Assembly: GCF_013359755.1 (NCBI RefSeq)
Contig: NZ_JABMCJ010000065.1
Location: 1-63,365 of the forward strand
Length of the DNA: 63,365 bases
Source: Tardiphaga robiniae
Lineage (GTDB): Bacteria; Pseudomonadota; Alphaproteobacteria; Rhizobiales; Xanthobacteraceae
Direction: 5' to 3'
Shown here: in pieces, positions 1 through 8,485 of the stretch
Layout of the letters: each line of letters opens with the position of its first letter
How positions within the stretch are numbered: position 1 is the stretch's first letter
Translations under genes and position numbers: made by a program
Notes under the pieces: model-generated
Seen by the model: the letters and a program-made list of their open reading frames with translations, nothing else
Database searches by the model: none
What the model was told of the DNA's origin: nothing

Positions 1-195
1 GCCGGTGCCGGATGGTGCTGTGGCGCCGGAGGTCCCGCAAAAGCCTTTGTCAACGAGCACGACGCGCGCGCCCTCGCCGGCAGCGCTGATTCCCGCCCAG
101 GTGCCGGCCGGGCCGCCGCCGAGCACCAGCACATCTGCATCCAGCTCGACGCCGTCCGCTATGCGTGCATCGACGCGAGGCGCGTTGTCGCTCAT
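1..195 (-). CDS. FAD-dependent oxidoreductase, N-terminal part (cut by window edge)
   Basis: Only the first 65 codons are present; the gene continues past base 1. The ATG is at 195-193. Near residue 26 the protein carries the dinucleotide-binding fingerprint VLVLGGGPAGTWA followed by ARVVLVDKG, a Rossmann beta-alpha-beta fold ending in the acidic residue that binds the FAD ribose. It then reads GTSGATAPSGTG, the type of loop seen in succinate dehydrogenase/fumarate reductase-like flavoproteins. The substrate cannot be told from this fragment. It shares its strand with the iron-uptake genes to its right but is 408 bases from them, so a shared transcript is not shown. Confidence 0.75.
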   Translation of the reverse strand, partial: MSDNAPRVDARIADGVELDADVLVLGGGPAGTWAGISAAGEGARVVLVDKGFCGTSGATAPSGTG

Positions 196-603
196 TTCAT
201 GTCTCCGCTGCAAATCGAGATGCGCCCGCAAGGCGTCAGAAGCTGTCGTCAATGTTTGCCCACAACATTCGCTCTGGCAATTTCAGATATTGCTCCAAGC
301 GGAGGACAAACACGCCGCAATGGCGCGGGGTGAAGAAAGAACTATCGCTTCCTTGAGAGACCAACGTCGCAATCTGCGATTGCGTGCGGTCTTCGTCAGC
401 AAGAACAAGAATTTCATTTCGGCGAATGAACGTTATCGAAAACGATCGAGATGTTGCCGCCATCATTGAGAGGCGAAAAGCCGACCTTCAGCCAGTCGCG
501 CGGCTGTTCGATTGCATCGAGCTTGTCCTACGTAATCGTCCAGTCCTTGGCGAATAGATTGTCAATGCAGGTTGGCCTAACGCGTCCGTTTCGTCAGTAC
601 CAG
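196..603. other. Gene-free stretch between the FAD enzyme and the PepSY gene
   Basis: No convincing gene. A minus-strand reading frame at 236-466 (76 codons) has no clear ribosome binding site and no recognisable motif. The stretch should hold the promoter of the minus-strand FAD gene and the 3' end signals of the PepSY gene, but no clear sigma-70 boxes or terminator were found. Confidence 0.4.
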
Positions 604-1818
604 CTAAAGGCATGTGTGTGAACGGACGTCTAAGCGGTGTTTTCTGGTACGAGCCTTTCGCTTCTTCCACCAGATATACAGTCCCGTGTAAGCGCTGATG
701 GCGAGAGCTATGCCGATGATCGCGACGAAGATGCGATAGGGCAGGCCGAAGACTTTTGCCATATGTAACGACTGCAGCCAGCGGCTCACCGTGTCGCCCG
801 AATATTCGCCGGTGGGAATGCGCGTGCCGAGCAGGGCGCCGCTGCGAGCATCAATGAACACGCCGGTCTGGCCGCGATCGTTCTGCACGTCGCGCGAGGT
901 GTTGGCGTAGTAGATGAATGCATCCAAGCCGCGATTGTAGAACAACTGGCTGCGAAAATTGACAGTGAAGCCTTCCTTTGCGGCCACCTCGTCCATGGCC
1001 CGCGCGGCGATGCGATAAGCCTCCTGCCACGCGAGCATCGGCTTGCTCACATCGGCCTTGCGGCGCTCCGGCGCCTTCCTGAATTCGAGGAAGGTGGACA
1101 TTACAGGCGTATAGACCTCTTGCCGCAGATTGAGCATCACACTCGACCAGGCAAACAGGAACAGCACGCCCCATAGCCACAGGCCGGAGGCGCGATGAAT
1201 GTCGTAATGCAGACGATAAGTGCTGGCATTGCGCTTGATCAGCCAGGCCGGCAGCCAGCGCCGCCAGAATGGCGAAATGCGCGGAAATGTCGACACGATG
1301 CCGACCAGGCAATTCACCGTCCACACCAGCGCGACGATGCCGAACAACCATTCGCCGTAAGGCTTCGGTAGCGCCAGCGCATAATGGAGGCGGTAGATGA
1401 AGCCGATCAGGGTGGAGCGGTCGAACGGCGTCGCGCCGTATTTGCGGATGCCGAGCAGGCGTCCGTCATACGGATCGAAAAACGCCTGATCTGCATCGGC
1501 CAGCTTCGGATCGCTGCGCGTGAGGTTGAAGCGGACCGAACGATCGGCCTCGCGCAGAAACGGAAAACCGAAGATCTGATAGCCCGGCAGCGCCGCGATC
1601 GCCCGCGTATGCAGCTCGAACGGATCCAGCATGGCAGCGGGTTGCCCCTGCGCATCGATGCGCGGCTGCACCACATACTGCTCTGGGTTGACGAGAGCCT
1701 CGAGCTCCTTTTCGAAGGCAAGAAGGCTCCCGGTCAAGCCAGCAATGATGAGAAACACCGCCGTGAATAGGCCCGTCCATTTGTGGATGAAGATCGAGAA
1801 CGGGATCATACGCGTCAT
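604..1818 (-). CDS. PepSY-associated membrane protein (iron-uptake type)
   Basis: The 404-residue protein begins with the family's typical motif, an amphipathic HKWTGL segment followed by a hydrophobic helix (about residues 13-35). Further membrane helices lie near residues 150-175, 205-225 and 360-385, with a large soluble PepSY-type region between helices (about 230-340). It ends with a WWKKRKAR basic tail. Proteins of this family (PiuB-like) sit in the inner membrane beside TonB receptors and are thought to help release or reduce siderophore iron. The gene lies 90 bases downstream of the siderophore receptor on the same strand, so the two probably form an operon. The start is ATG at 1818; a second ATG three codons later is also possible. 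Confidence 0.85.
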   Translation of the reverse strand: MTRMIPFSIFIHKWTGLFTAVFLIIAGLTGSLLAFEKELEALVNPEQYVVQPRIDAQGQPAAMLDPFELHTRAIAALPGYQIFGFPFLREADRSVRFNLTRSDPKLADADQAFFDPYDGRLLGIRKYGATPFDRSTLIGFIYRLHYALALPKPYGEWLFGIVALVWTVNCLVGIVSTFPRISPFWRRWLPAWLIKRNASTYRLHYDIHRASGLWLWGVLFLFAWSSVMLNLRQEVYTPVMSTFLEFRKAPERRKADVSKPMLAWQEAYRIAARAMDEVAAKEGFTVNFRSQLFYNRGLDAFIYYANTSRDVQNDRGQTGVFIDARSGALLGTRIPTGEYSGDTVSRWLQSLHMAKVFGLPYRIFVAIIGIALAISAYTGLYIWWKKRKARTRKHRLDVRSHTCL

Positions 1819-1908
1819 GCCTGCGGCCGCACGCGGGACGAGCCATGAAGCGGTCCGGTCCTGCGTGTGTCGTTCGTCATACCTGTCACGTTCCTCGCAG
1901 TTGCTGCT

Positions 1909-4206
1909 CTAGAAACGGAACGTGGTCGAGGCAAGGTAGGTGCGCGGCGCGCCGAGATAGATCTGTCTATCCGCCGAGCTGGTCATCCAGAAAGCGTTGT
2001 TGGCGACATTCTCCACAGCTAGGCGCAACGTGATCGGCTTGCCGTTCCAGGGCGATGCGAAGGTGTAGCGCGCACCGAGATCGAACCGCGTCCAGTTCGG
2101 GATCAGGAACCGGTTCGCGGCGTCCGCATAGGCATCGCCGAAGTGAATGGCGCGGCCGGTCAGCGTGAGGCCATTGACGAATGGGGTATCCCATTCGGTG
2201 CCGAGGCTGACCTGCACGTCGGGAATGCCGACCGCGCGCTTGCCGTCATTGGTGCCGTTCTGGGTCTTCACCTGACGGGCATCCATGAAGGAGGCGCCGC
2301 CGAGCAGGCGCCAGCCGGGCGTCAGTTCGCCGAACGTATTGATCTCGACGCCGCGATTGCGGTTTTCGCCGTCGATCGAATAGATCGGCAGCAGCGGCGG
2401 ATTCGGAATGCTGATCTGAGCCGGCTGCGAGATGTCATAGGCGGCAACCGTGGTGGTGAAGCGGCCCCAATCCACCTTTACGCCCATTTCGTGCTGCACG
2501 GATTTGTAGGGTGGGAACACCTGCCCCGAATTCTGGAACGTGGTGTCCACGATCGTGCCCATTTGCAGGCCTTCGATATAGTTTGCGTAGACCGACACAT
2601 TCTCGAGCGGCTTGATGATTAGCGTGTAGGCCGGCGACCAGGCGGCCGAATCGTAGCCCGACGTGGCGGCGCCGGTGACCGCACTGAAGGCTTCGGACGC
2701 GACCTCCTGCCGGCGGATGCCCATGGTGAACTGGATGCGCTTGTTCCACACCGACATGGTGTCCGCGATGCCATAGCTGTTCAGAGAACTGGTATTGGCC
2801 TTGACCACCTCCTGCAGCGAAATCGCCTGGAAGGGCGAGGGCTGCGGATTATAGATATTGGACGTGACCAGCGTGCCATTGGTGCGCGAACTGGCGATTT
2901 GGTTGCTCCACAGCGTGGTGTTGAAATTGATCTCGTGAAGCACCGGACCGGTCTCGACCGTGGCGCGGAAGCCGGCTTGTTCCGTGTGGTTGTGGCGATC
3001 CTGCCGGTTGACGAAGGGCGTCGCCGTGGTGTCGCCGCGGGCATTAATAATGGTCGGATTCGAGATGACCGGCGTGATCGCATTGTCGAAGAAGCCACCG
3101 CCGCCATAGATCGTCAGCCAGTCGGTAACATCGACTTCCGCCTGGAACAGCGCCGCCGTGTTTGCTCCCTTGATGCCAGTCCAGGCCGGATTCCAGAAAT
3201 TGGTCGGCGAGGGTGCGGCCGGCACGCCGGGGAGCGACGTCGCGAGCGTATTGCGCGCGCCGAGGCCGCTGCCGCTGAACTCGTTGTAGAGAATGTCGGC
3301 GGAGACGCGCACGCGCTCGCCGCGATAATCCAGCGCCAGCGCGTGGGACTCATCCCGCAGGCTCTGATTGTCCACCTCGGTCTTGCCGTCGCGATAGCTG
3401 CCGTTGTAGCGAATGCCGTATTCCTTGTGCTCCCCATAGCGCTGACCGACATCGAGATGCACACCGCCCTGGCCGCGCGATGCGAAAGAGCTGGTGAGTT
3501 CGGCGATCGGCTCGTTGCGCGCGCGCTTCATCACGAGATTGATGGCGCCGCTGACGGAGTCGTCCGGCGACTGGCCGTTGAGCAGGCCGTTGAGGCCCTT
3601 GATGACCTCGACGCGTTCGACAGCATCGAGGACGTTGAAGTTGTTGTTGCCGATCAGGCCGAAATAGCCGTTGAAGCCGACGCTGGAGTTGCCAAGCAAG
3701 AAACCGCGGATCACCGGCTGCTCGCGACCGATATTGCGCGGCAGCGCCGAGCCGACTGCGGGGTCGCTGACCAAAACATCAGCCAGCGTGCGGGCCTGCG
3801 TGTTCTCGACGAAATCCCGCGTGTAGTTGGTCTGGTTGAACGGCGTATCCAGCACGCCGCGATTGCCGAGCAGGCCGAGCTGACCGCCGCTCGCCACCTG
3901 ACCGCCGGCATAAGAGGGCGTCAGCGCGCCGACAGTGCCGCGTCCCGGCACGATGTAAGGCACGGGAGCAGCCGCCTGCAACGGTGTTGCGGCACGGCGG
4001 GGCACAGCACGATTGGCAGCTGCACGGCGCGATGGCGTGACGCGGCGCGTGCTATGACGCGACGGAGAATCAACCGTGACGGCCGGGAGCACGGTGGACT
4101 GGGCAAGAGCCGGGCTCGCCAGATCAATCGACAATGCGAGATAACTCACCGCGCCGAGGCAGACGGTCCGAGCCAGATTATTCACGTTCACGTTCAGGCA
4201 CCCCAA
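1909..4206 (-). CDS. TonB-dependent siderophore receptor
   Basis: A 765-residue outer membrane receptor. A signal peptide ends near ASPALAQ (residue about 36). A Pro/Arg/Ala-rich spacer follows, then a plug domain (about 125-230) with the typical stretches RTLADVLVSDPAVG, PVIRGF and VERVEVIKGLNGLLNG. A long beta-barrel runs to the C-terminus and closes with an aromatic-ending strand (TYLASTTFRF). This matches the FhuA/FpvA-type ferri-siderophore receptor family. The first codon listed is TTG; GTG codons 5 and 7 codons further in are equally plausible starts, with the same signal peptide core. The PepSY gene follows on the same strand. No clear Fur or Irr box was recognised upstream. Confidence 0.93.
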   Translation of the reverse strand: MGCLNVNVNNLARTVCLGAVSYLALSIDLASPALAQSTVLPAVTVDSPSRHSTRRVTPSRRAAANRAVPRRAATPLQAAAPVPYIVPGRGTVGALTPSYAGGQVASGGQLGLLGNRGVLDTPFNQTNYTRDFVENTQARTLADVLVSDPAVGSALPRNIGREQPVIRGFLLGNSSVGFNGYFGLIGNNNFNVLDAVERVEVIKGLNGLLNGQSPDDSVSGAINLVMKRARNEPIAELTSSFASRGQGGVHLDVGQRYGEHKEYGIRYNGSYRDGKTEVDNQSLRDESHALALDYRGERVRVSADILYNEFSGSGLGARNTLATSLPGVPAAPSPTNFWNPAWTGIKGANTAALFQAEVDVTDWLTIYGGGGFFDNAITPVISNPTIINARGDTTATPFVNRQDRHNHTEQAGFRATVETGPVLHEINFNTTLWSNQIASSRTNGTLVTSNIYNPQPSPFQAISLQEVVKANTSSLNSYGIADTMSVWNKRIQFTMGIRRQEVASEAFSAVTGAATSGYDSAAWSPAYTLIIKPLENVSVYANYIEGLQMGTIVDTTFQNSGQVFPPYKSVQHEMGVKVDWGRFTTTVAAYDISQPAQISIPNPPLLPIYSIDGENRNRGVEINTFGELTPGWRLLGGASFMDARQVKTQNGTNDGKRAVGIPDVQVSLGTEWDTPFVNGLTLTGRAIHFGDAYADAANRFLIPNWTRFDLGARYTFASPWNGKPITLRLAVENVANNAFWMTSSADRQIYLGAPRTYLASTTFRF

Positions 4207-4819
4207 GTCATCGCCAGCTTCTGCGGCGTTTCCAGAGTGCGGTCTAACGTATTGGAACTCTCGTCATAGAAGGTGGAACGTAGAAGCAGTCTAAACCTTC
4301 GATTGGGTTTCCGTTTGTTGCTGCCATGACACGCCGAAACCCGCGTCGGTTGCAGGAAGTCGCGTGGTTTGATGTGTTCTTTGAACCTCTAAAAAGTCGC
4401 AGCGCCAATCGTCGCACCGGCTCAGTTCTTGCCGGGCATTTTCGCGGAATGCTCACGCGCAGATTTTTCCTGTCTGGAGAAAATGCGTACTGCGTACCAG
4501 CAACCATGACCTTCACGGACTTGGCCTGTAAGCCGTTGGTATTTGGGCGAAGCAGGTGGCAGCGCTAGTATTGACCGGAGTCGATCTGTCTTCCTGACTG
4601 GTCGGGAGGACATCCCAGCGCCATGATCGATGCCTTCGCTGGAAATACAGCGGGAAGGGGCGAATTCAGTACGCTGCGCGTCGATCCGCCCCATTTTCGT
4701 TCCTTGCGTTTGTCGAAGATTGCGTGAGGTTGTCGAGGCAGTGGGACTACCTCTTATACGCCCGTATCATCGGAAACGGATTTGTTCGAAGCCACTTCCC
4801 CGCATGGCGCGCGCGATGT
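4207..4819. other. Gene-free stretch upstream of the siderophore receptor
   Basis: About 610 bases with several short open frames in both strands, none with a good ribosome binding site, a recognisable motif or the codon bias of the neighbours. It must contain the receptor promoter on the minus strand. No terminator hairpin, repeat or RNA gene was identified. Confidence 0.4.
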
Positions 4820-5143
4820 CTATTGGTCGTGAACGTTCAGCCACAACTGAATTGCGCGAGCGGCGCGCATCCACTCGCTGGAGGTTTGGGGGACGCTTCG
4901 ACCGTGCTGATATCCGGCTAGGTCGCGGATCGCAGTCAAAGCTGCTCGTTCAGCCTCGGCGATCGCGGCAGACGTGTTCGTGGTGACCTGCTCGGTGGAC
5001 AGGCCGTTCAGCAAAATGCGGGCTTCTTGCTCGGTGCTGATCGCGGCGACCTTCAAGATCGATCGGCAGTAGCGGGCCTTAATGAGGCTTCGTTCGTCGC
5101 CCGTTTGGGCGCTCTGTCGGTCAAACTCGATCGTATTGGTCAA
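4820..5143 (-). CDS. Hypothetical protein, 107 residues
   Basis: No family recognised. The start appears to be TTG at 5143, preceded by a purine-rich AAGGCGG. The composition is that of a soluble, mainly helical protein, with no signal peptide or membrane segment. A central Ala-rich helix (AAIAEAERAALTAIRDLAG) is followed by a segment ending WMRAARAIQLWLN, which suggests a helical bundle. It shares orientation with the 73-residue gene just upstream (5213-5434). Confidence 0.55.
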   Translation of the reverse strand: MTNTIEFDRQSAQTGDERSLIKARYCRSILKVAAISTEQEARILLNGLSTEQVTTNTSAAIAEAERAALTAIRDLAGYQHGRSVPQTSSEWMRAARAIQLWLNVHDQ

Positions 5144-5212
5144 AATGCCGCCTTGGTCGATGAGACCATAGAACAGGCAGTTGCCAGCTTAGTTCCTGCT
5201 CACAAAGGCAGA

Positions 5213-5434
5213 TCAAACCGATTTCAGGCTGTACCGGGAACGAAGCTGTTTTTGGATGCGCGCCACGGTGGTCGCAAGTTCAGGGTGCCGCCGGCAGTCG
5301 GCAGCGTTAGTCAGCGCCGTCCAATTATTACCTCCGGGGACAATAGCGATCGTGGCGCTGGGCACGGCCGTTCCTGCAAGCTTCTCGTGAAAGAGCCAGA
5401 TCAACTCGTCGGCGGGAATTGGCTTCTTAGGCAT
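5213..5434 (-). CDS. Hypothetical protein, 73 residues
   Basis: No family recognised. The ATG at 5434 is chosen because the protein from there (MPKKPIPADELIWLFHEKL) reads as a normal soluble protein, while the in-frame extension upstream is of unlikely composition. The sequence contains a short hydrophobic stretch VPSATIAIVPG and a basic C-terminus (KQLRSRYSLKSV). The ribosome binding site is weak. It lies about 70 bases upstream of another small minus-strand gene. Confidence 0.45.
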   Translation of the reverse strand: MPKKPIPADELIWLFHEKLAGTAVPSATIAIVPGGNNWTALTNAADCRRHPELATTVARIQKQLRSRYSLKSV

Positions 5435-5811
5435 GATGGTCTGGGTCTGAGCGCGTCGTTGCGAAATCAAGCCTAGCCCGGCCCATGCTCTGCTCAAGTC
5501 GATATGTTTTGCAGGTGATACAAATGAGTGCACCGTCCGTATCTAAATATCATGCAGCCCTGAAGACTGTGATCAAACGCGCAATCATCGTTTTGGATGC
5601 GCTCGGCACTCCGAGATGAGATTTCAGAACGAGGGACAGGTCTGAAACAGGGCGATCAGATGATGCTGCACAGGCCTGGGTATATTCACTGCCAAACTAA
5701 CCTTGAGCGAAGAACTGCGCCCGCCCCGGATATGTCCTCGGCGGGCGTTGTCGTTAATGAGCCAGTGAACTCTCTCTGAAATCTGGCGTTAATGGATGTT
5801 GGAGGCCCTTT
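5435..5811. other. Gene-free stretch before the BLUF gene
   Basis: About 375 bases. No convincing reading frame. A purine-rich GGAGG sits about 10 bases ahead of the BLUF start at its right end. The BLUF promoter should lie here, but its boxes cannot be assigned by eye. Confidence 0.35.
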
Positions 5812-6219
5812 ATGTTTCGCATTTTGTATCTCAGCACCGCAAATCAGCAGTTTTCATCCCAGGAGCTTACTGACTTGCTACAGAAGGCAAGGGCGCGGAA
5901 TGAGGCGGTTCAAGTAACAGGCATGCTTATCCATTCGGACGGCGACTTTCTTCAGGTGCTTGAGGGCGAGCCGGAGAATGTTATCGGGGTTTACGATCGT
6001 ATCAGCGTCGACCCGCGGCATCGAGACATCAGCGTACTGCAGCGGGGGCTTGGATATGGAGACCGGCTCTTTCCGAACTGGACAATGGGCTTCAAGCGCG
6101 TGCCGGATCAGACGTTAATTGACGAGGCGATTGGCGTTAATGGCCGGGTCAAAATGCGATATCTGGATGCAATGTCGGCGTTGGATTTCCTGCTGGCGTG
6201 CAGCCGAAGTCAAACGTAG
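5812..6219 (+). CDS. BLUF-domain blue-light sensor (stand-alone)
   Basis: The 135-residue protein is a single BLUF domain with a short C-terminal extension. The flavin-binding residues of the family are all present: Tyr6 (ILYLSTA), Asn30 (ARARNEAVQVTGML) and Gln48 in FLQVLEGE, plus the WxMGF motif with Trp90 and Met92. These bind FAD and shift its hydrogen bonds on blue-light absorption. There is no fused effector domain (no EAL, GGDEF or cyclase), so it must act on a separate partner. A GGAGG about ten bases ahead of the ATG supports the start. No candidate partner lies next to it; the downstream genes are on the other strand. Confidence 0.93.
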   Translation: MFRILYLSTANQQFSSQELTDLLQKARARNEAVQVTGMLIHSDGDFLQVLEGEPENVIGVYDRISVDPRHRDISVLQRGLGYGDRLFPNWTMGFKRVPDQTLIDEAIGVNGRVKMRYLDAMSALDFLLACSRSQT

Positions 6220-6335
6220 TAATCCGCACTGGCGACTCACAGATTGAAAGCCCTTTATCTCCAAGCTCGCACGCGCATGGCTGTTGCAGGCGCGGCGTAG
6301 CCGAACTGCTCCCGTGTCTTAGTCTTAGGCGCAGA

Positions 6336-6437
6336 TTACCCGAACGCCATGGCGAGCAAACTTCCGAAGAGCAGGAATATCCCGGCTGCGGTGACGGCAA
6401 GGTATCGCTCAGGAACGTCGTCTCGATCAGTACGCAT
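6336..6437 (-). CDS. Possible single-helix membrane peptide, 33 residues
   Basis: A short frame starting with ATG at 6437 encodes a charged N-terminus (MRTDRDDVPER) followed by one strongly hydrophobic helix (YLAVTAAGIFLLFGSLLAMA) and a stop. This is the layout of small inner-membrane peptides. The ribosome binding site is weak (an AGG about ten bases ahead), and there is no other support, so it may be chance. Confidence 0.3.
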   Translation of the reverse strand: MRTDRDDVPERYLAVTAAGIFLLFGSLLAMAFG

Positions 6438-6631
6438 GACACACCTGTCGGTTCGGCCCCGACCGATAGTGCGGACGAATTGATTAAAGCTTTCGGAATC
6501 GTCGAAGCCTCGGTCAAAGCGAGCCCGATCTCTTACTCGACGAGCGCAATGCACTCGCAGGCGACGCGAGGCGTAAATATCCGGGGACAGGAACGCCCCC
6601 GCCAATCTCAAGGCCACCACGCCAAATGAAG

Positions 6632-6907
6632 CTACCATCGCCATCCGCAGCGACGCCGGCCCCGGTGCCACCAACACACCCAACGATGTCCGCGCCGGGA
6701 ACGTCTTCTCCAACCGGGTCCGTGCGGCGGCCCCCATTGCACTGGCGTGATGAGGTCAGCTCGCTTTTCAGTTGCTCCCACGAAAGGTGCGACAGGCATC
6801 GCCTCTGCAATATCAATGAAGCGAATACCTGCGGCGCCCACTGCGGTGAGCGCGATCGCATTGCTCGCTAAACGAAGGAATGACCGGCGGTCAGGGGTTT
6901 CAGTCAT
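6632..6907 (-). CDS. Exported small protein with Tat-like signal and Trp/Arg-rich tail
   Basis: A 91-residue protein starting at ATG 6907, fixed by a GGAGG seven bases upstream. The N-terminus carries RRSFLRLASNAIALTAVG, a twin-arginine-like signal followed by a hydrophobic stretch and a likely cleavage near AEAMP. The mature part is short, and its last 35 residues are dominated by Arg, Trp, Gly and Cys (WVCWWHRGRRRCGWRW). I recall small secreted proteins of this build recurring in Bradyrhizobium relatives, without a known role. The cationic, Trp-rich tail would favour binding to membranes or polyanions, which is inference from composition only. Confidence 0.7.
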   Translation of the reverse strand: MTETPDRRSFLRLASNAIALTAVGAAGIRFIDIAEAMPVAPFVGATEKRADLITPVQWGPPHGPGWRRRSRRGHRWVCWWHRGRRRCGWRW

Positions 6908-7001
6908 CCATACCTCCTCAGCGTAGGCGATCGACTGTAGCGTCAGATTAGAAAACCTTTCCATCGTCCGGCATCGGTTAAAACCCTAGCTTCGTCGCCG
7001 T

Positions 7002-7205
7002 TCACCACAAGGCCGAATGCCGTTTCAGGACACCTACGCTGGCGATTGAAACGGGATGGGACGCCATTTGTTGCTCTGTTGCAGCTAGGTGGATGTAGCT
7101 ATTTGCCATGCTGGCGAGGCGCTCTCGGATTGCAGGATCCGTTTCAATTGATGCTCTTTCGTTCAGTTCACCGGCCTGCTTCAGCAGTTCGTTAGGGTCG
7201 AGCAT
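7002..7205 (-). CDS. Hypothetical protein, 67 residues
   Basis: Small soluble helical protein with no recognised domain. The start ATG at 7205 is preceded by GGAGG and GGAG elements. The sequence MLDPNELLKQAGELNERA and RERLASMANSYIHLAATEQ suggests two helices. It resembles the short helical proteins of unknown role seen elsewhere in this island (10388-10597, 12791-12979) in size and in its Met/Ala/Leu helix pattern, but a direct relation is not clear. Confidence 0.6.
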   Translation of the reverse strand: MLDPNELLKQAGELNERASIETDPAIRERLASMANSYIHLAATEQQMASHPVSIASVGVLKRHSALW

Positions 7206-7301
7206 GAGCTTCTCCGTCCTCCGTTGTCTAAACCAAGGATCAAACGGCGAATGACTTCATGGCGTTCCATGAATTGTGCATGACCGCCGCAGCGCAACGG
7301 A

Positions 7302-7345
7302 GGCTCGGCGGCCTTGGAGGTGAGGGATAGGAGAGCCGCCGAGCC
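7302..7345. other. Inverted repeat (11-bp perfect stem, 22-base loop)
   Basis: GGCTCGGCGGC at 7302-7312 is exactly complementary to 7335-7345. It lies in the gap between a minus-strand small gene and a plus-strand signal-peptide fragment. There is no U-run on either side, so it is a structured element of unknown role rather than a clear terminator. Confidence 0.6.
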
Positions 7346-7432
7346 CGGCCGACAGCCACTGCGAGAACCGCCGACCACGAAAAAAGTGGCAATACCAAGA
7401 TTCGTTCCGCGCCATGCCTCGCAAATGAAACG

Positions 7433-7468
7433 GCCCGACGCTCAACCGAATCCATGAGCGCCGGGCCT
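7433..7468. other. Inverted repeat (12-bp stem with one mismatch)
   Basis: GGCCCGACGCTC at 7433-7444 pairs with 7457-7468 apart from one position, with a 12-base loop. The GGCCCGGCG-type stem is similar to the hairpin at 10020-10052, so the two may belong to one family of intergenic hairpins. There is no U-run. Confidence 0.5.
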
Positions 7469-7532
7469 GCCTAGGGCGATGTGGAATCAATCCTCAGCCC
7501 GGAATTCCTGCATCATAACCAAAGGAAACTCA

Positions 7533-7640
7533 ATGATCCGCCTGTTCTCGGCGTGCGTTTTGCTGTGCGTATTTTTCATGTCACCGGCATCTGCCCAGAA
7601 CTGTCTCGACGAGGTGGTATCGATCAACGTCAGGATGGAA
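7533..7640 (+). pseudogene. Signal-peptide gene fragment
   Basis: ATG at 7533 follows a good AAAGGAAAC ribosome binding site. It encodes a textbook signal peptide (MIRLFSACVLLCVFFMSPAS, cleavage after ASA) and then about 15 residues (QNCLDEVVSINVRMEQ) that look genuine. After this the frame runs into sequence antisense to the LOG gene and loses protein character. It looks like the 5' end of a small secreted-protein gene whose body was lost at a recombination point near 7640-7680. The exact break is uncertain. Confidence 0.45.
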
Positions 7641-7679
7641 CAGAGCACGGAGCGTGAGACACTGCGGAGGCGATCTTCG

Positions 7680-8278
7680 CTACATCTTGGCCATCACCGA
7701 GGGGTTGCCTTCATCGTCCTTGACGATTGCGTTGACAATGGTTGGGATGATGTCATCGACCCGATCAACCACGAGAGGTCGCATGAGGCTCGCGGTGTGG
7801 ATGAACCCCGCGCTGCCGACGTGGTCGAGCATGGCGATCATCGGGTTCCAGAACCCCTTCACGTTGGCGAAGACCATCGGCTTCCGGTGCTGGCCAAGCT
7901 GGCTCCACGTCATGATCTCGACGATTTCTTCAATGGTGCCGATGCCGCCCGGTAGTGCCACGAAGGCGTCTGACCGCTCGAACATCTGGTGCTTGCGCTC
8001 GTGCATCGTTTCGGTGACCGTCACGTCAGTGAACATGGTCAACGCAGCCTTGGTGGTCTCACGACCGACGAGGAAGCTCGGGATGATCCCACCTCTCCAC
8101 CATTCTCCAACACGCCGCGCGAGACCGCGCCCATGATGCCTGTGGTGCCACCGCCGTAGATCAACTTCATTCCCGCCGCAGCGAGCGCCGCGCCCAGCTG
8201 CTCCCCAGCTTCCGCGTAGGCGAGATCGTTGCCGGGTGATGACCCGCAGTAGACACAAACTGATTTGATGTTGCTCAT
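7680..8278 (-). pseudogene. LOG-family (cytokinin riboside 5'-monophosphate phosphoribohydrolase-like) gene with frameshift
   Basis: The start (ATG 8278) encodes SVCVYCGSSPGNDLAYAEA and LIYGGGTTGIMGAVSRGV, the Rossmann-like N-terminal half of the LOG/TIGR00730 family. The second half, in another frame down to 7680, has the family signature PGGIGTIEE plus MHERKHQMF. The two frames meet at the C-run 8088-8090 (GGGATC on the coding strand). Adding one G restores a typical join (GGEVGIIPSF). LOG enzymes cut the ribose phosphate from nucleoside monophosphates. Either this gene is inactivated by a one-base loss or the base is a sequencing error. Apart from this site all conserved motifs are intact, so the change is recent if real. 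Confidence 0.85.
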
Positions 8279-8485
8279 TACCGCATAAGAACCAGTCTCG
8301 ATCCGTCAAGTCCAGCGGGAAGATGGCATCGAGCGGGATTTGCGTGGTCGTTCGAATCTTCCGATTCCTTTAGAGTGCCTCGTATGAGGCTTGTGCTCGT
8401 CACCAGCTCAATGTGCTGGATTGCCTCGCTCCAGCGCCGCCCCATGTGATGCGGCACCCTCCGCGTCGTCTCCACATTGCTGACT

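Noticed and set aside
2899-4269. 456-codon plus-strand frame across the siderophore receptor
   Set aside because: Antisense to a clear receptor gene; the protein is Arg/Ala/Val-rich low-complexity text of the kind produced by GC-rich third codon positions.
4422-4694. 90-codon minus-strand frame in the gene-free stretch
   Set aside because: No ribosome binding site, no motif, and composition unlike the neighbours.
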